64,000 bases of DNA from assembly GCA_032191485.1 (NCBI GenBank), contig JAVDOI010000075.1:312501-376500 (forward strand), read 5' to 3'. Made by a program: the position numbers and the translations under genes. The first letter of the stretch is position 1; each line of letters begins with the position of its first letter. Origin of the DNA: Leptoclinus maculatus (Eukaryota; Chordata; Actinopteri; Perciformes; Stichaeidae). The notes under the pieces are model-generated. The model was not told the DNA's origin. It saw only the letters and a program-made list of their open reading frames with translations, and made no database searches. Shown in pieces: positions 26,201 to 35,724 of this stretch.

Positions 26201-26995
26201 GACCCGTGTTTGTGGTCTTTAGGGATCTTTATTGGTTGTCTTTACTGTCCCATGTTCATGGTCTTTACTGACCCGTGTTCATGGTCTTTAGTGACCCGTG
26301 TTCATGGTCTTTAGTGACCCGTGTTTGTGGTCTTTAGTGATCTTTATTGGTTGTCTTTACTGTCCCGTGTTCATGGTCTTTAGTGACCCGTGTTCATGGT
26401 CTTTAGTGACCCGTGTTTGTGGTCTTTAGTGACCCGTGTTTGTGGTCTTTAGTGACCCTTGTTCGTCACCACTTCCTGCAGATCTTCCACAGTAAAAGCT
26501 GAGCCCATTGAAGAGCTTCCTGTCTTTGTGCTGCAGGTTCCCTCGGGGTTCTGACGAGCAGCTGAAGGTCCACCAGAGTGCCGTGAACTACCTGGGCCTG
26601 GCTTGCTACACTAAAGGTCCAACCTGGCATCATGTGATCCTGTTGAGTCGGTCATGTGACCGCTGACGAAGCTCTGACGTGTTGTTTGTTGTGACCCAAC
26701 AGGAGCTCTGTCCAGCTTGTTCTATCTGGCTCACGAGTTCCACGATGACGTCGGTGGAGGAATCCTGACCAACACCAACTGTGGAGGTTCGTACAGAAGC
26801 TTTGAGTCCAGGTTTAGGGTCCAGGTTCCACCAACTGAAACTGGTTGTTGACTTCCTGTTCCAGGTGAGAACTGTAACCGCGGGGCGGCGCTGGGGGCCC
26901 TGCTGGGGGCCGGTGGGGCCGTCCCACCGGAGTGGAGGGACCAGCTGAGAGACGCCCAGGAGTTCATCCCCGACATCCTGAAGGACATGGAGTGA
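23263..26995 (+). CDS. ADP-ribosylglycohydrolase (DraG/ARH) family protein
   Basis: Eight coding exons: 23263-23449, 23535-23657, 25379-25611, 25683-25820, 25894-26081, 26537-26616, 26703-26786, 26865-26995; 387 aa. I recognise the family but not a vertebrate gene name. Support: GDSMSMPVHWYYDVDDIRRD at the N-terminus (the GDALG region of the family), YHQGLQSGDNTLN, TPGSHRDTYAESFHR, SQLDAIGCLPMILPF, LTHPHP (TH-HP as in human ADPRH), and the C-terminal TNTNCGGENCNRGAALGALL, equivalent to the GGDTD...GALLGA metal-site block. The usual acidic pairs read GDNT and NTN here, so catalysis is uncertain. The exon 5 donor (CAG/GTTCGA) is weak but restores the frame to RFPRGSDEQLK. A non-coding first exon ending near 23109 (GAGAG/GTGAGT) is likely, in a divergent promoter shared with setdb2. 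It is not ADPRHL1, whose sequence differs. Confidence 0.85.
23675..25375. repeat. 23-bp minisatellite filling intron 2 of the ADP-ribosylglycohydrolase gene
   Basis: About 73 units of the form GTAGTGATCTCTGTTCCTGG + TCT, with a second variant GTTGGTGG. The last unit supplies the exon 3 acceptor (GGTCTTCAG), while internal units end GGTCTTTAG. Confidence 0.98.
26110..26465. repeat. Related 23-bp array in intron 5 of the same gene
   Basis: Units TTTAGTGACCCGTGTTCATG + GTC, about 14 copies, similar to the intron 2 unit. Confidence 0.95.
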
Positions 26996-27007
26996 CCAGA
27001 TTACCAA

Positions 27008-27013
27008 AATAAA
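27008..27013 (+). other. Poly(A) signal, ADP-ribosylglycohydrolase gene
   Basis: AATAAA begins 13 nt after the stop codon at 26993-26995; further AATAAA copies follow near 27099, so the site used is uncertain. Confidence 0.4.
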
Positions 27014-27247
27014 AGTCTTTATTTAATTTATTATTTTTATTTGAAAATCCAAAATGTTTTCCATTGTTTATGTTTGTGTGGAATGAAATAATACTTAATA
27101 AATGTATTTATACGTAGTATAATGATAACCATCAGTAATCAAATAAAATCCATGTGAATAATCTGAACAATGTGTCAAATGTTAATTTATTGTTGTTAAG
27201 TCTTTAATAAAAGTACTTTATTTTCAAATTTTCTCAATTTATATACA

Positions 27248-27335
<88 letters not shown>

Positions 27336-27787
27336 CTGCTTTTTGTTTCCTGGAAACATTTTTAATGGTGAATTTTCACTTTGTTGGTTTTAATAAATAT
27401 GTTTTTGTTTTTCTAAATATTTAAGTCACATATTATATAATATACATCATTTATATTTTAGTTTTCTGAGCCGCTGAAGTTTGTTAATAGATTAGTGAAG
27501 ACTTTTCTGTGTTTAACTTTTATATAAATTATTCATCTCAGCAGTAACTAGTACTTTTTACTGCAATACTACTTATTTGACACTTATAGTATATGACGCA
27601 GTACTACTAGTACTAATATTTAAGTATGTAAAGTACGTCTTCATATTAAAATACTCTTTCATGAATCAGTGATAAAAACTGTTTATAATAAAGGAGCATC
27701 ACGAGTACTTTTAATTTTGACACTTGAAGTACATTTATCTGATACTTCTTGTACTGTTGTACACAGAGAGGGTTTTGGGTGTTTTTC

Positions 27788-27800
27788 TGACCTTTGATCA
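27788..27800. promoter_or_regulatory. DR1 / HNF4-like site before f7l
   Basis: TGACCTTTGATCA is a near-perfect direct repeat with one-base spacing, 8 nt upstream of the f7l ATG, so it may lie in the leader. HNF4 sites drive hepatic coagulation genes in mammals; binding here is inferred. Confidence 0.35.
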
Positions 27801-27808
27801 GAACAAAC

Positions 27809-30800
27809 ATGGCGTCCGTCAGCAGAGAAACGAGGCGACTCTTCTTCCTTCGACTCCTCATCGCTTCTATCCCAGCATGCACTGGGCTTCCTGGAGGTCA
27901 GTGTCAGGTCTCTTCTTCATCTTCTTCTTCTTCAGTTTTTATATCAGACTTAGAGTCGTTCACTTCTCTCCACTGTGAAATTCTCTGAACAGTTGATCAA
28001 GTTATGTTAGCACGTTAGCTAAGCTATCATAAATGATGAGGTACTAGCATAAGCACTAATGTTAGCTTAGCATAAGTACAGCTGAGACTTCAACTTCTGA
28101 ATCACCGGTTCATCTTGGTTTTTGACCGTCTCCATCTTGGTTTTTGTCCGTCTCCTTCTTGGTTTTTGGTCGTCTCCATCTTGGTTTTTGTCCGTCTCCT
28201 TCTTGGTTTTTGGTCGTCTCCATCTTGGTTTTTGACCGTCTCCTTCTTGGTTTTTGGTCGTCTCCATCTTGGTTTTTGACCATCACCATCTTGGTTTTTG
28301 ACCGTCTCCTTCTTGGTTTTTGGTCGTCTCCATCTTGGTTTTTGACCATCTCCATCTTGGTTTTTGTCCGTCTCCTTCTTGGTTTTTGGTCGTCTCCATC
28401 TTGGTTTTTGTCCGTCTCCTTCTTGGTTTTTGACCATCTCTATCTTGGTTTTTGACCGTCTCCTTCTTGGTTTTTGGTCGTCTCCATCTTGGTTTTTGTC
28501 CGTCTCCTTCTTGGTTTTTGGTCGTCTCCATCTTGGTTTTTGACCATCTCCATCTTGGTTTTTGTCCGTCTCCTTCTTGGTTTTTGGTCATCTCCATCTT
28601 GGTTTTTGACTGTCTCCATCTTGGTTTTTATCCATCTCCATCTTGTTCTTGCATTTGAAAACCTGGGACCATAAAACTTATTTTAAATAAAAATAATGAC
28701 TAATCATTGGAGCTGTCAATCCAACTGTTGTCACCCTCTTGTGGCCACAGTCGGTAACACGCTCCACGGATTTCACTACATGTCCCAGCATGCTAAGCAT
28801 TCAACACTTCCTTCTTCCCGTATTGTGTGAATAAAGGAGGCGTGTTCGTGAGCAGACCTGAGGCCAGCGTCTTCCTGCATCGCAATCGTCGAGCCAACTT
28901 CCTGTTTGAGGAGCTGAGGAGAGGAGATCTGGAGCGCGAGTGTCAGGAGGAGAAATGCTCCTACGAGGAGGCGAAGGAGATCTTCGCTCTGCCTCAGCAG
29001 CTGGTCGGTTCAGACTCAAAAGTGTGATTCATGGTTCTGGTTTCTTGTGAGTTAACTTGTGTTTTCTTCTCTCAGGAGGCCTTCTGGAGGCTCTACACAG
29101 GTACCCCAGCTTTTAATATTTGAACGTACTGATTGTACCTGTCTCAGCTGTTAAAATGCTACTTCCTGTTTGCAGCGGTGGACCACTGCCTGTCGTCTCC
29201 CTGTAAGAACGGAGCCACCTGCACCCGACAGGTCGACACCTACGTCTGCAAGTGTCCACCTGGTTTCCATGGATCCCACTGTGACAAAGGTATTCGCAGC
29301 GCTTTATGTTTTACTGGTTTCTGTTGAAGAAGTCGTAATGAACAACGTTTTTTGTTTCTGCGACTCCACGCAGCTCGTGCGACCTCACACGGCTGTCGCT
29401 ATAGAAACGGAGGGTGTGAACATTTCTGCAGGCAGTTTCCGGATCGTCCTCACGTCTGTTTCTGCGCTCCGGGTTATCGTCTGCATCGGGACGCCAGCAC
29501 CTGTGAGCCCGAAGGTCAGAGCTCGTCAGACGCGTCAGAGACCAGAAAACTGACGCTCAGACTTTTAGTTTTTCTTCTGGGGTGATTCTGTAGTAGATTA
29601 GCATCCTAACAACATCTTGATCACAGAGGTTTGAAGACGTATTATGATCCTTTTACTTGAGTAAAAGATTAAAACCAGTCGCTTCCTTGGAAACCACTTT
29701 GGAGCCATGTGGAAACACACCATCAACTACACTGACAACCATGTTTGCCACAAAAAAACCATCACTGAGACCTTTAGAAACCACCTAGCAACAAACCCGA
29801 AACAACGTCCCCAGTAGCTAAGTGGCTACACGTTATAATAATAATAATAATAATGCATTTTATTTGTCACGCACTTTTCATTTAAAAAATCTCAGAGTGC
29901 CACAGAGCCAGTACATAGTAAAAACATAGTAAAAACATAGTAAAAACATAGTAAAAACATAGTTAAAACAAACTATAATAAAAAAAACTAGTAAACATAA
30001 GCATAATAGAAAACAGTAAATGAACAGAAACACAAAAGAAATAACTGACAGTGACTTAGCACAAGGTCAGAAACGCCTTCCTGAATAAAAAGGTTTTTAG
30101 GCCAGTCTTAAAAGAGTCCAGTGTTAGCGGCCCCTCTGTAGGAAACAGGTGGGGACGAGCTCTTTAGTGACGGTCTTTGTGTCTCTGGTCCAGATCCTGT
30201 GGCCTGTGGAAGACTTCAGATACATTTTGGCCCAAGGGTCGTCAACGGGGAGATCTGCCCCAAAGGTCACTGTCCGTGGCAGGTAAGAACATGAAGGTGT
30301 TACCTTTAGTTTCTTTAGAGTCAACATGTGGTGATGAAGGTCTGGGTCGAAGGGTATTGAAGAACTCCTGAGCGAGAAACGATCTGCAGACCTTTCCATT
30401 GTAAATGCTGCTCGTGATCTTCCTTGTATCTTTGTTGGTCTCAGGCTCTGCTGACTGAGCGTAACGTTTTTATCTGCGGGGCCATCGTTCTGTCCGACCG
30501 CTGGATTCTAACTGCAGCTCACTGCGTTTGGGGAAAACCTTCCGGCATCTTCAACGTCACCGTCGGTAAGAATGCCAAAGTTACGTTGGAAGTAAAGTCT
30601 AGTTCACTTGATAGAAAAGGTGAAATGTAAAAGGTTCTGTCCCCGTAAAGGTGAACATGACCTCAACGTGGACGAACGGACTGAGCAGAAGCGGCGGGTG
30701 GTCAAAGTGCGGATCCACCCCGGCTACAACAAGACCAGCTATGACAGCGACCTGGCCCTGCTGAAGCTGCACCGCCGCGTCAAACTAGGACCCTACGTGG

Positions 30801-31198
30801 TTCCCGTTTGCCTCCCCGCGCGGAACAGCACCTTCAGCCGAACGCTGTCGGCCGTCCGCCACTCCACCGTGTCCGGTTGGGGCCGCCTGTTGCTGGGCGG
30901 TTCCGCCGCCGGAATCCTCCAGCGGGCGACGCTGCCGAGGGTTCTCCTGCAGGAGTGCCGCCTCCACACCAGGCTCAACGTCACCAGGAACATGCTCTGC
31001 GCCGGGCTGAAGTCTGGCGGCCGGGACGCCTGCCAAGGGGACAGCGGCGGCCCTCTGGTGACACGCTACAAGAAGACCTGGTTCCTGACGGGGGTGGTGA
31101 GCTGGGGGAGGGGCTGCGCCAGTAAAAACCTGTACGGGGTCTACGCCAAAGTCAGCAACTACCTGGACTGGATCCAGGACGTCATGTACACCGCCTGA
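27809..31198 (+). CDS. f7l: Coagulation factor VII-like serine protease (first paralogue)
   Basis: Eight exons: 27809-27896, 28840-29003 (or from 28837, also in frame), 29076-29100, 29176-29289, 29374-29514, 30194-30282, 30445-30565, 30651-31198; about 429 aa. Domains: signal peptide; propeptide ending RNRR; Gla domain ANFLFEELRRGDLEREC... with aromatic stack EAFWRLYT; EGF1 (HCLSSPCKNGATC); EGF2 (CRYRNGGCEHFC); short linker with the activation cleavage GPR/VVNG; trypsin domain. The triad is intact: His in TAAHC, Asp in SDLALLKL, Ser in DACQGDSGGP with the S1 Asp six residues before it. The segments EHDLN and VSGWGRLLLGGS favour factor VII over IX/X. It lies first in the head-to-tail cluster. 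The symbol f7l is a best guess: it is one of two apparently active VII-type genes here, and the gene at 31890 looks closer to classical factor VII. Confidence 0.85.
28105..28645. repeat. 22-bp minisatellite in f7l intron 1
   Basis: About 24 units containing CTTGGTTTTTGACCGTCTCC. On the minus strand the core is ACCAAGATGGAGACGGTC, shared with the 41310-42665 array. Confidence 0.97.
28775..28794 (+). promoter_or_regulatory. ZNF143/THAP11-like motif
   Basis: ACTACATGTCCCAGCATGCT closely fits the ACTACAA-TCCCA--ATGC consensus known as the Staf/ZNF143 site. It lies in intron 1 of f7l, about 50 nt before exon 2. Other copies in the window are listed among the findings. Confidence 0.45.
29835..30120. 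mobile_element. Degraded interspersed repeat (SINE/LINE tail type)
   Basis: In f7l intron 5, an (ATA)n run is followed by GCATTTTATTTGTCACGCAC, CTCAGAGTGCC and five copies of an 11-bp AGTAAAAACAT unit (29915-29962), then AAGGTTTTTAGGCCAGTC. The order resembles common fish LINE/SINE 3' tails; family not assigned. Confidence 0.4.
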
Positions 31199-31356
31199 AA
31201 AGTGGTCCGGGTCCACAAACCTGAGACGTGAACCACAAGATAAAAAGTTGTATTATGTGTACGAATACAAATGCTGGTGATTTTGTCATTTTGTATTATT
31301 TTGTCTCATCAGATTCAGTTTGAGATCTAAAGGGATTATTTTATTAGTTCTGGCAA

Positions 31357-31366
31357 AATAAATAAA
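31357..31366 (+). other. Poly(A) signals, f7l
   Basis: Two overlapping AATAAA hexamers about 160 nt after the stop, followed by a GT-rich stretch (TGTGTTCATGTTTGTTT). Confidence 0.6.
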
Positions 31367-31828
31367 GACAAAGAGACCTTTCTGTGTTCATGTTTGTTTC
31401 ATTCAAAACAGAAATGTTATTTATTTCAGTGCAGCTGCAAACTTCTTAATGTGAGTGGGTTTTGTGAAGTTTAGATCGATTAAGACTTTGTTTTTAGGAT
31501 CAAGTTACAACTTAAATATTAATGAAAACTGTCTGAACTTAACTCCTGTGTGACATAAATGCAGCATTATATCAACAGAAGTTGTAGTTTTCTAGTTTTG
31601 ATGGCGCTAGGCTAGTTTCTACCTGTTCCCAGTCTTCGTGCTAAGCTACGCTAAACATAGCCTCTGTTTTTTGAATGTAATGTTGTTTTTATCTGAACTG
31701 AACACTAAAGTGGGAGACTTTCTCTAGACGTATCGGAGGTGAAGAGCAGCAGTCAGAACGGGTCACATTTAGTCAGACTGGGTATTTCCATTGGGAACAT
31801 GTGATCAATGGATTGGGAGGGGGTGGAC

Positions 31829-31843
31829 CAGACTTTGCACCTT
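31829..31843. promoter_or_regulatory. HNF4-like site before f7
   Basis: CAGACTTTGCACCTT (reverse AAGGTGCAAAGTCTG) resembles an HNF4 DR1 site, about 50 nt upstream of the f7 ATG. Half-sites are imperfect. Confidence 0.3.
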
Positions 31844-31889
31844 TGGATCCACAAAGAAGCAGCACAGCAGCCAACTGTGAAGTCCAACG

Positions 31890-32303
31890 ATGTGGCTGAG
31901 AGTCTTCTTCACCTTCGTCTTCAGCTTCTCCAGCTGCCGGCCGGCTTCAGGTGAGGAAGTACTCAAGTAGAAGAAAACTCGTACCTTTACTTTAAAATTA
32001 GTTTAGTGTGCTAGCATTGCTAATTAGCACTGAACATAAAGGTCAGCCGAGGCTGAACGTCATTAGTTCTGCAGCTTTAGACAAACTCTTTTCCTTCTCT
32101 GTTTGGAAGTCTTCCTGGATCCGGATCGAGCCCACGGAGTCCTGGTCCGGACTCGGAGGTATAACTCGGGCTGGCTGGAGGAGCTACAGATGGGGGATCT
32201 GAAGAGGGAGTGTCTGGAGGAGCGATGCTCCTATGAGGAGGCCCGGGAGGTGTTCGAACACACCGAGACCACGGTCAGACCTCTTTACTGTAAAACTGAT
32301 TTC

Positions 32304-32334
<31 letters not shown>

Positions 32335-35209
32335 TATAATATATGTGTGTCTGTTTCCTCAGGACGAATTCTGGAGCACGTACAACCGTAAGAAACCACA
32401 CCTTCGATCGATCGAGTTCGTTCTTAAACACCTGGATACTGTGATCTACTACTATTATTATTGTTGTTTATTATAATCACTGTATTGTCGTCCTTTAGTT
32501 CCAGATAGTTGTAAGTCGACTCCGTGTCTGAACGGCGGCAGCTGCTCCCCTCAGGGATCGTCCTACACCTGTTTCTGCCTCCCCCAGTTCAGTGGACTCG
32601 ACTGTGAGCTCGGTGAGCAAAATTAACTGATCCTTAAAAACTAATCTTCATTCTTGGTCTGCAGGGAAACTAACACAAAGTGTTAAAGTGTTTGAGCTCT
32701 GGAGTACCTCAGGGCTCTGTTCTTGGTCCTATTGTACTTTCTATTTAGGCAGTATAATAAATAAATATTCTCTTATATGCAGACGACACACAGATTTACT
32801 TGTCAGCAAACTAACTGACCTAAAGGCCCAACAATTCTCAAGATTTTTAACAAGTACAGCTGTGTCGTCTGCATAAGGAAACTTTTCTGTCTATTCTATT
32901 GAGTCAATATTCCTTATTTAATGCTGATACATTGAGAAGTTTGCCATATTTAATTGTATAAAAAGGGTTAAAATGTTTAAAAACTAAGGTATTGAATTGG
33001 GTGCGAGTGAACAACTTGTTTCTTGGTGAACTATTTTAAACATTTTAGACTTCAGGACGATTCGAGACAGCTGCCTGCTGGAGAACGGAGGCTGTGACCA
33101 TTTCTGTGATGAAGGCGAGGGAGGACGAAGACTGAACTGCTCGTGTGCAGACGGCTACTTCCTGCATGTTGACGGACAGAGCTGCATATCAAGAGGTGGG
33201 AGGAAAGATTTGTGTTTATTTTATTGTCTTTCAGATTAGAAAACGGTCTCTGACTCAGTTTCTGTCATGAAAAGATCAAATATATGAAATAAAAATAAAC
33301 CTCATGGTTCATCACAATTATGAGGCAAGTCAAACATTTGTCTCTTTATTATTTATTTTGACTTGATCTCGTTTCATTTTTGGCTTCATATCTCAACATT
33401 TTGACATATTTCACTGCATCTGTCTATTAAACTCAGTACCTTAATGTTTTATCTCACCATTCATATTTGTTTTACATTTTCATCGTAATTTTACTTACAA
33501 AGTCAAAAGCAATCAGTCAAAATAATAATTTTGTTTTTGTCTTAACTTTCCATCCATTATTTCTTTTACTGGTGGAACTGTTTTTCCATAATTATCAGAT
33601 AGTTAATGCTGCAGATAAAAAGAGCCAGTCTGACTGAAACGGGACTAAAAAGTATTAAAATGTCTGAATTTGAACATATGAGAGCTTCATGTTAATAGAA
33701 ACATCTGGTTTTATGTCTGTTTTGTCAGAATGAGTTGATGCATCAGCAGGAAAAATCTTCTCTAATAACGTTTAAACTGGCTGCAGTTGGTCTCAATCAG
33801 TCCTAAAGTCCTGGGACTCTATATTTGTATATGTTTCACTCTGTGAACAAGTGGCAGCATGTAAATGCAGAACTAAAGAGGCTCCAGTATTGATCCCTGT
33901 GGAACACCACATTTAAAGTTATAAAACACTTTATGTTCTGTCAAAGTACAGAAATAATATCTGCTTCATATTCTGCTGTTTCATTAGAATATTAACGCTA
34001 AAGATATTAAATGTTTCCCGTGTTTTCAGAGTCGATAGCGTGCGGCATGGTGCCGGTGCTGCACGGAGAAAACAAAGCTGAGCAGCTCGACTCTCGAGCT
34101 CGGATCGTCGGAGGAACCGAGTGCCCCAAAGGTGAATGCCCCTGGCAGGTACGCTGAGGTCTAATGTCACTCATCTACTGTACAGCCTATGATTGTGACA
34201 TTACTTCACTGGACTCTAAACCTCTGAAGTTCTGGCAGAACCAGATTCTGGTGGAAAGTTTCCAGAGATGACTAAACAAACAAAAACTTTATGAAAAACA
34301 GAGACTGCTAGTTAATAAAATCACCATCAGAGCCAATGAAAGATCTTCTGGTAGTTCCACGTTGTAAATGTATAAAACACGACCTCCTCATAAAACAAGT
34401 TGTCGGTTGTGTTTTGAAGGTGTTGCTGGTGTACAAAGGCAAAGGTTTCTGTGGAGGAGTTCTCTATAAACCCACATGGATCCTCACAGCGTCTCACTGC
34501 ATCGAGGACGTGGACGCTCGCTTCCTGAAGGTGGTCGCAGGTACGAATCCCTCGGTTCACAACCGACAGACATGTTCCACCATTAAAACCATTAAAACCA
34601 TTGATGCGTCCGCCAGGTGAGCACAACACGGCGGTGACGGAGGGCACGGAGCAGCTCGTCCAGGTGTCTGAGATCTTCATGCACGAGGACTACGTGAAGA
34701 TCACCGCTGACAACGACGTGGCCCTCCTCCGCCTGGCGTCGCCCGTCGTCTACACGCCGTACGCCGTGCCGGCCTGCCTGCCGACGCGCCCGCTGGCCGA
34801 GCGCGAGCTCTGGGCGGTCGGCCGGCACACGGTGAGCGGCTGGGGGAGGAGGGGGGAGGACGGACCCACCTCCAACATCCTCCGGAGGCTCAGGGTGCCG
34901 CGGATCCGGACTCAGCAGTGCCAGGAGGAGAGCGGCGTGTCGCTCACGGACAACATGTTCTGCGCCGGATACATCGAGGGGCGAGAGGACTCGTGTAAAG
35001 GGGACAGCGGCGGCCCGCTGGTGACAGAGTACAAGAAGACAGCGTTCCTGCTGGGCATCGTCAGCTGGGGGAAAGGATGCGCCCGACCGGGAAACTACGG
35101 CATCTACACCCGAGTGTCCAACTACCTGGACTGGATCCACAACCGGACCGCCACCGCAAACCTGCCGACGAACGCCAGCGATGCTTCGACACACAACCGG
35201 ACGACCTGA
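31890..35209 (+). CDS. f7: Coagulation factor VII
   Basis: Eight exons: 31890-31950, 32110-32273, 32363-32387, 32499-32612, 33049-33195, 34030-34148, 34420-34540, 34617-35209; 447 aa. Signal peptide MWLRVFFTFVFSFSSC, propeptide ending VRTRR, Gla domain (YNSGWLEELQMGDLKREC), stack DEFWSTYN, EGF1 (SCKSTPCLNGGSC), EGF2 (CLLENGGCDHFC), linker to activation site RAR/IVGGTECPKGECPWQ, then the protease. Triad: His in TASHC, Asp in NDVALLRL, Ser in DSCKGDSGGP; S1 Asp kept. It should form the tissue factor-dependent initiator of clotting and activate factor X, encoded 8 kb downstream. The C-terminal tail adds three N-glycosylation sequons (NRT, NAS, NRT). A DR1/HNF4-like site lies about 50 bp before the ATG. 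AATAAA at 35487. Confidence 0.9.
32690..32885. mobile_element. LINE reverse-transcriptase remnant with inverted YADD segment
   Basis: In f7 intron 4 the plus strand encodes GVPQGSVLGP (from 32701) and, after a deletion, YADDTQIY (from 32776), both signatures of non-LTR reverse transcriptase. A reversed copy of the YADD segment (TGTGTCGTCTGCATAAG) follows near 32861. Frame-broken relic. Confidence 0.6.
33196..34029. other. f7 intron 5
   Basis: 834 nt, AT-rich, no gene. A stretch near 33880-33910 (CTCCAGTATTGATCCCTGTG) looks like part of an old interspersed repeat; not assigned. Confidence 0.4.
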
Positions 35210-35724
35210 AGGTCCACGATGGAGGTTCATGTTTTATGTATCAGCAGACTTTCATTCTATTAAAGTAGCTTGGCTTTAAAATAGCACACATGTAAACAGT
35301 GAATGTTGCAGTAGATACTGATGGGAAGAGTAAAAAATACTTTTTAATTCATCATTAAATGGAAGACGTCTTTATTCATCTTTTGTTTTATGAATTATTA
35401 CTGTATATAAATCAGTTTTTTATTATTACATAATGTAATAAGGTATTTAAACTATAAATCAAATTGTATCTTCATTGTATGAATATAATAAAACCTCTGA
35501 ATGATGTTTTTGTTTGTCATTTTATCCGTCATACACATGTTGTGTATCGTGTACTTATGGAGTATTTCTAGTGCTACTCTAACTGATACTACTTGTGTAC
35601 TTCCAGCTGATAACCAGCTGATGTGTTTACTGACCTGTTAGAAGGTCGGTGGGCGTCGACCAACAGAAGCCTAAAAACAGTGTTTGTAAGGTTGTGTTGA
35701 GTCACTCTGAACTCTCTGAACATC
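35210..35724. other. f7 3'UTR and f7i promoter interval
   Basis: Poly(A) signal at 35487. No other feature seen. Confidence 0.5.
35487..35492 (+). other. Poly(A) signal, f7
   Basis: AATAAA about 280 nt after the stop, followed within 25 nt by a T/GT-rich tract. Confidence 0.6.

Larger units (their letters stand above)
26996..27808. other. Intergenic before f7l
   Basis: AT-rich; a (TA)n run at 27249-27327. No gene seen. Confidence 0.6.
31199..31889. other. f7l 3'UTR and f7 promoter interval
   Basis: Poly(A) signals at 31357 and an HNF4-like site at 31829; nothing else supported. Confidence 0.5.

Noticed and set aside
23263..26995. Assignment to ADPRHL1, which also lies on human 13q34
   Set aside because: The sequence does not resemble ADPRHL1/ADPRH beyond the general DraG motifs, so the name would mislead.
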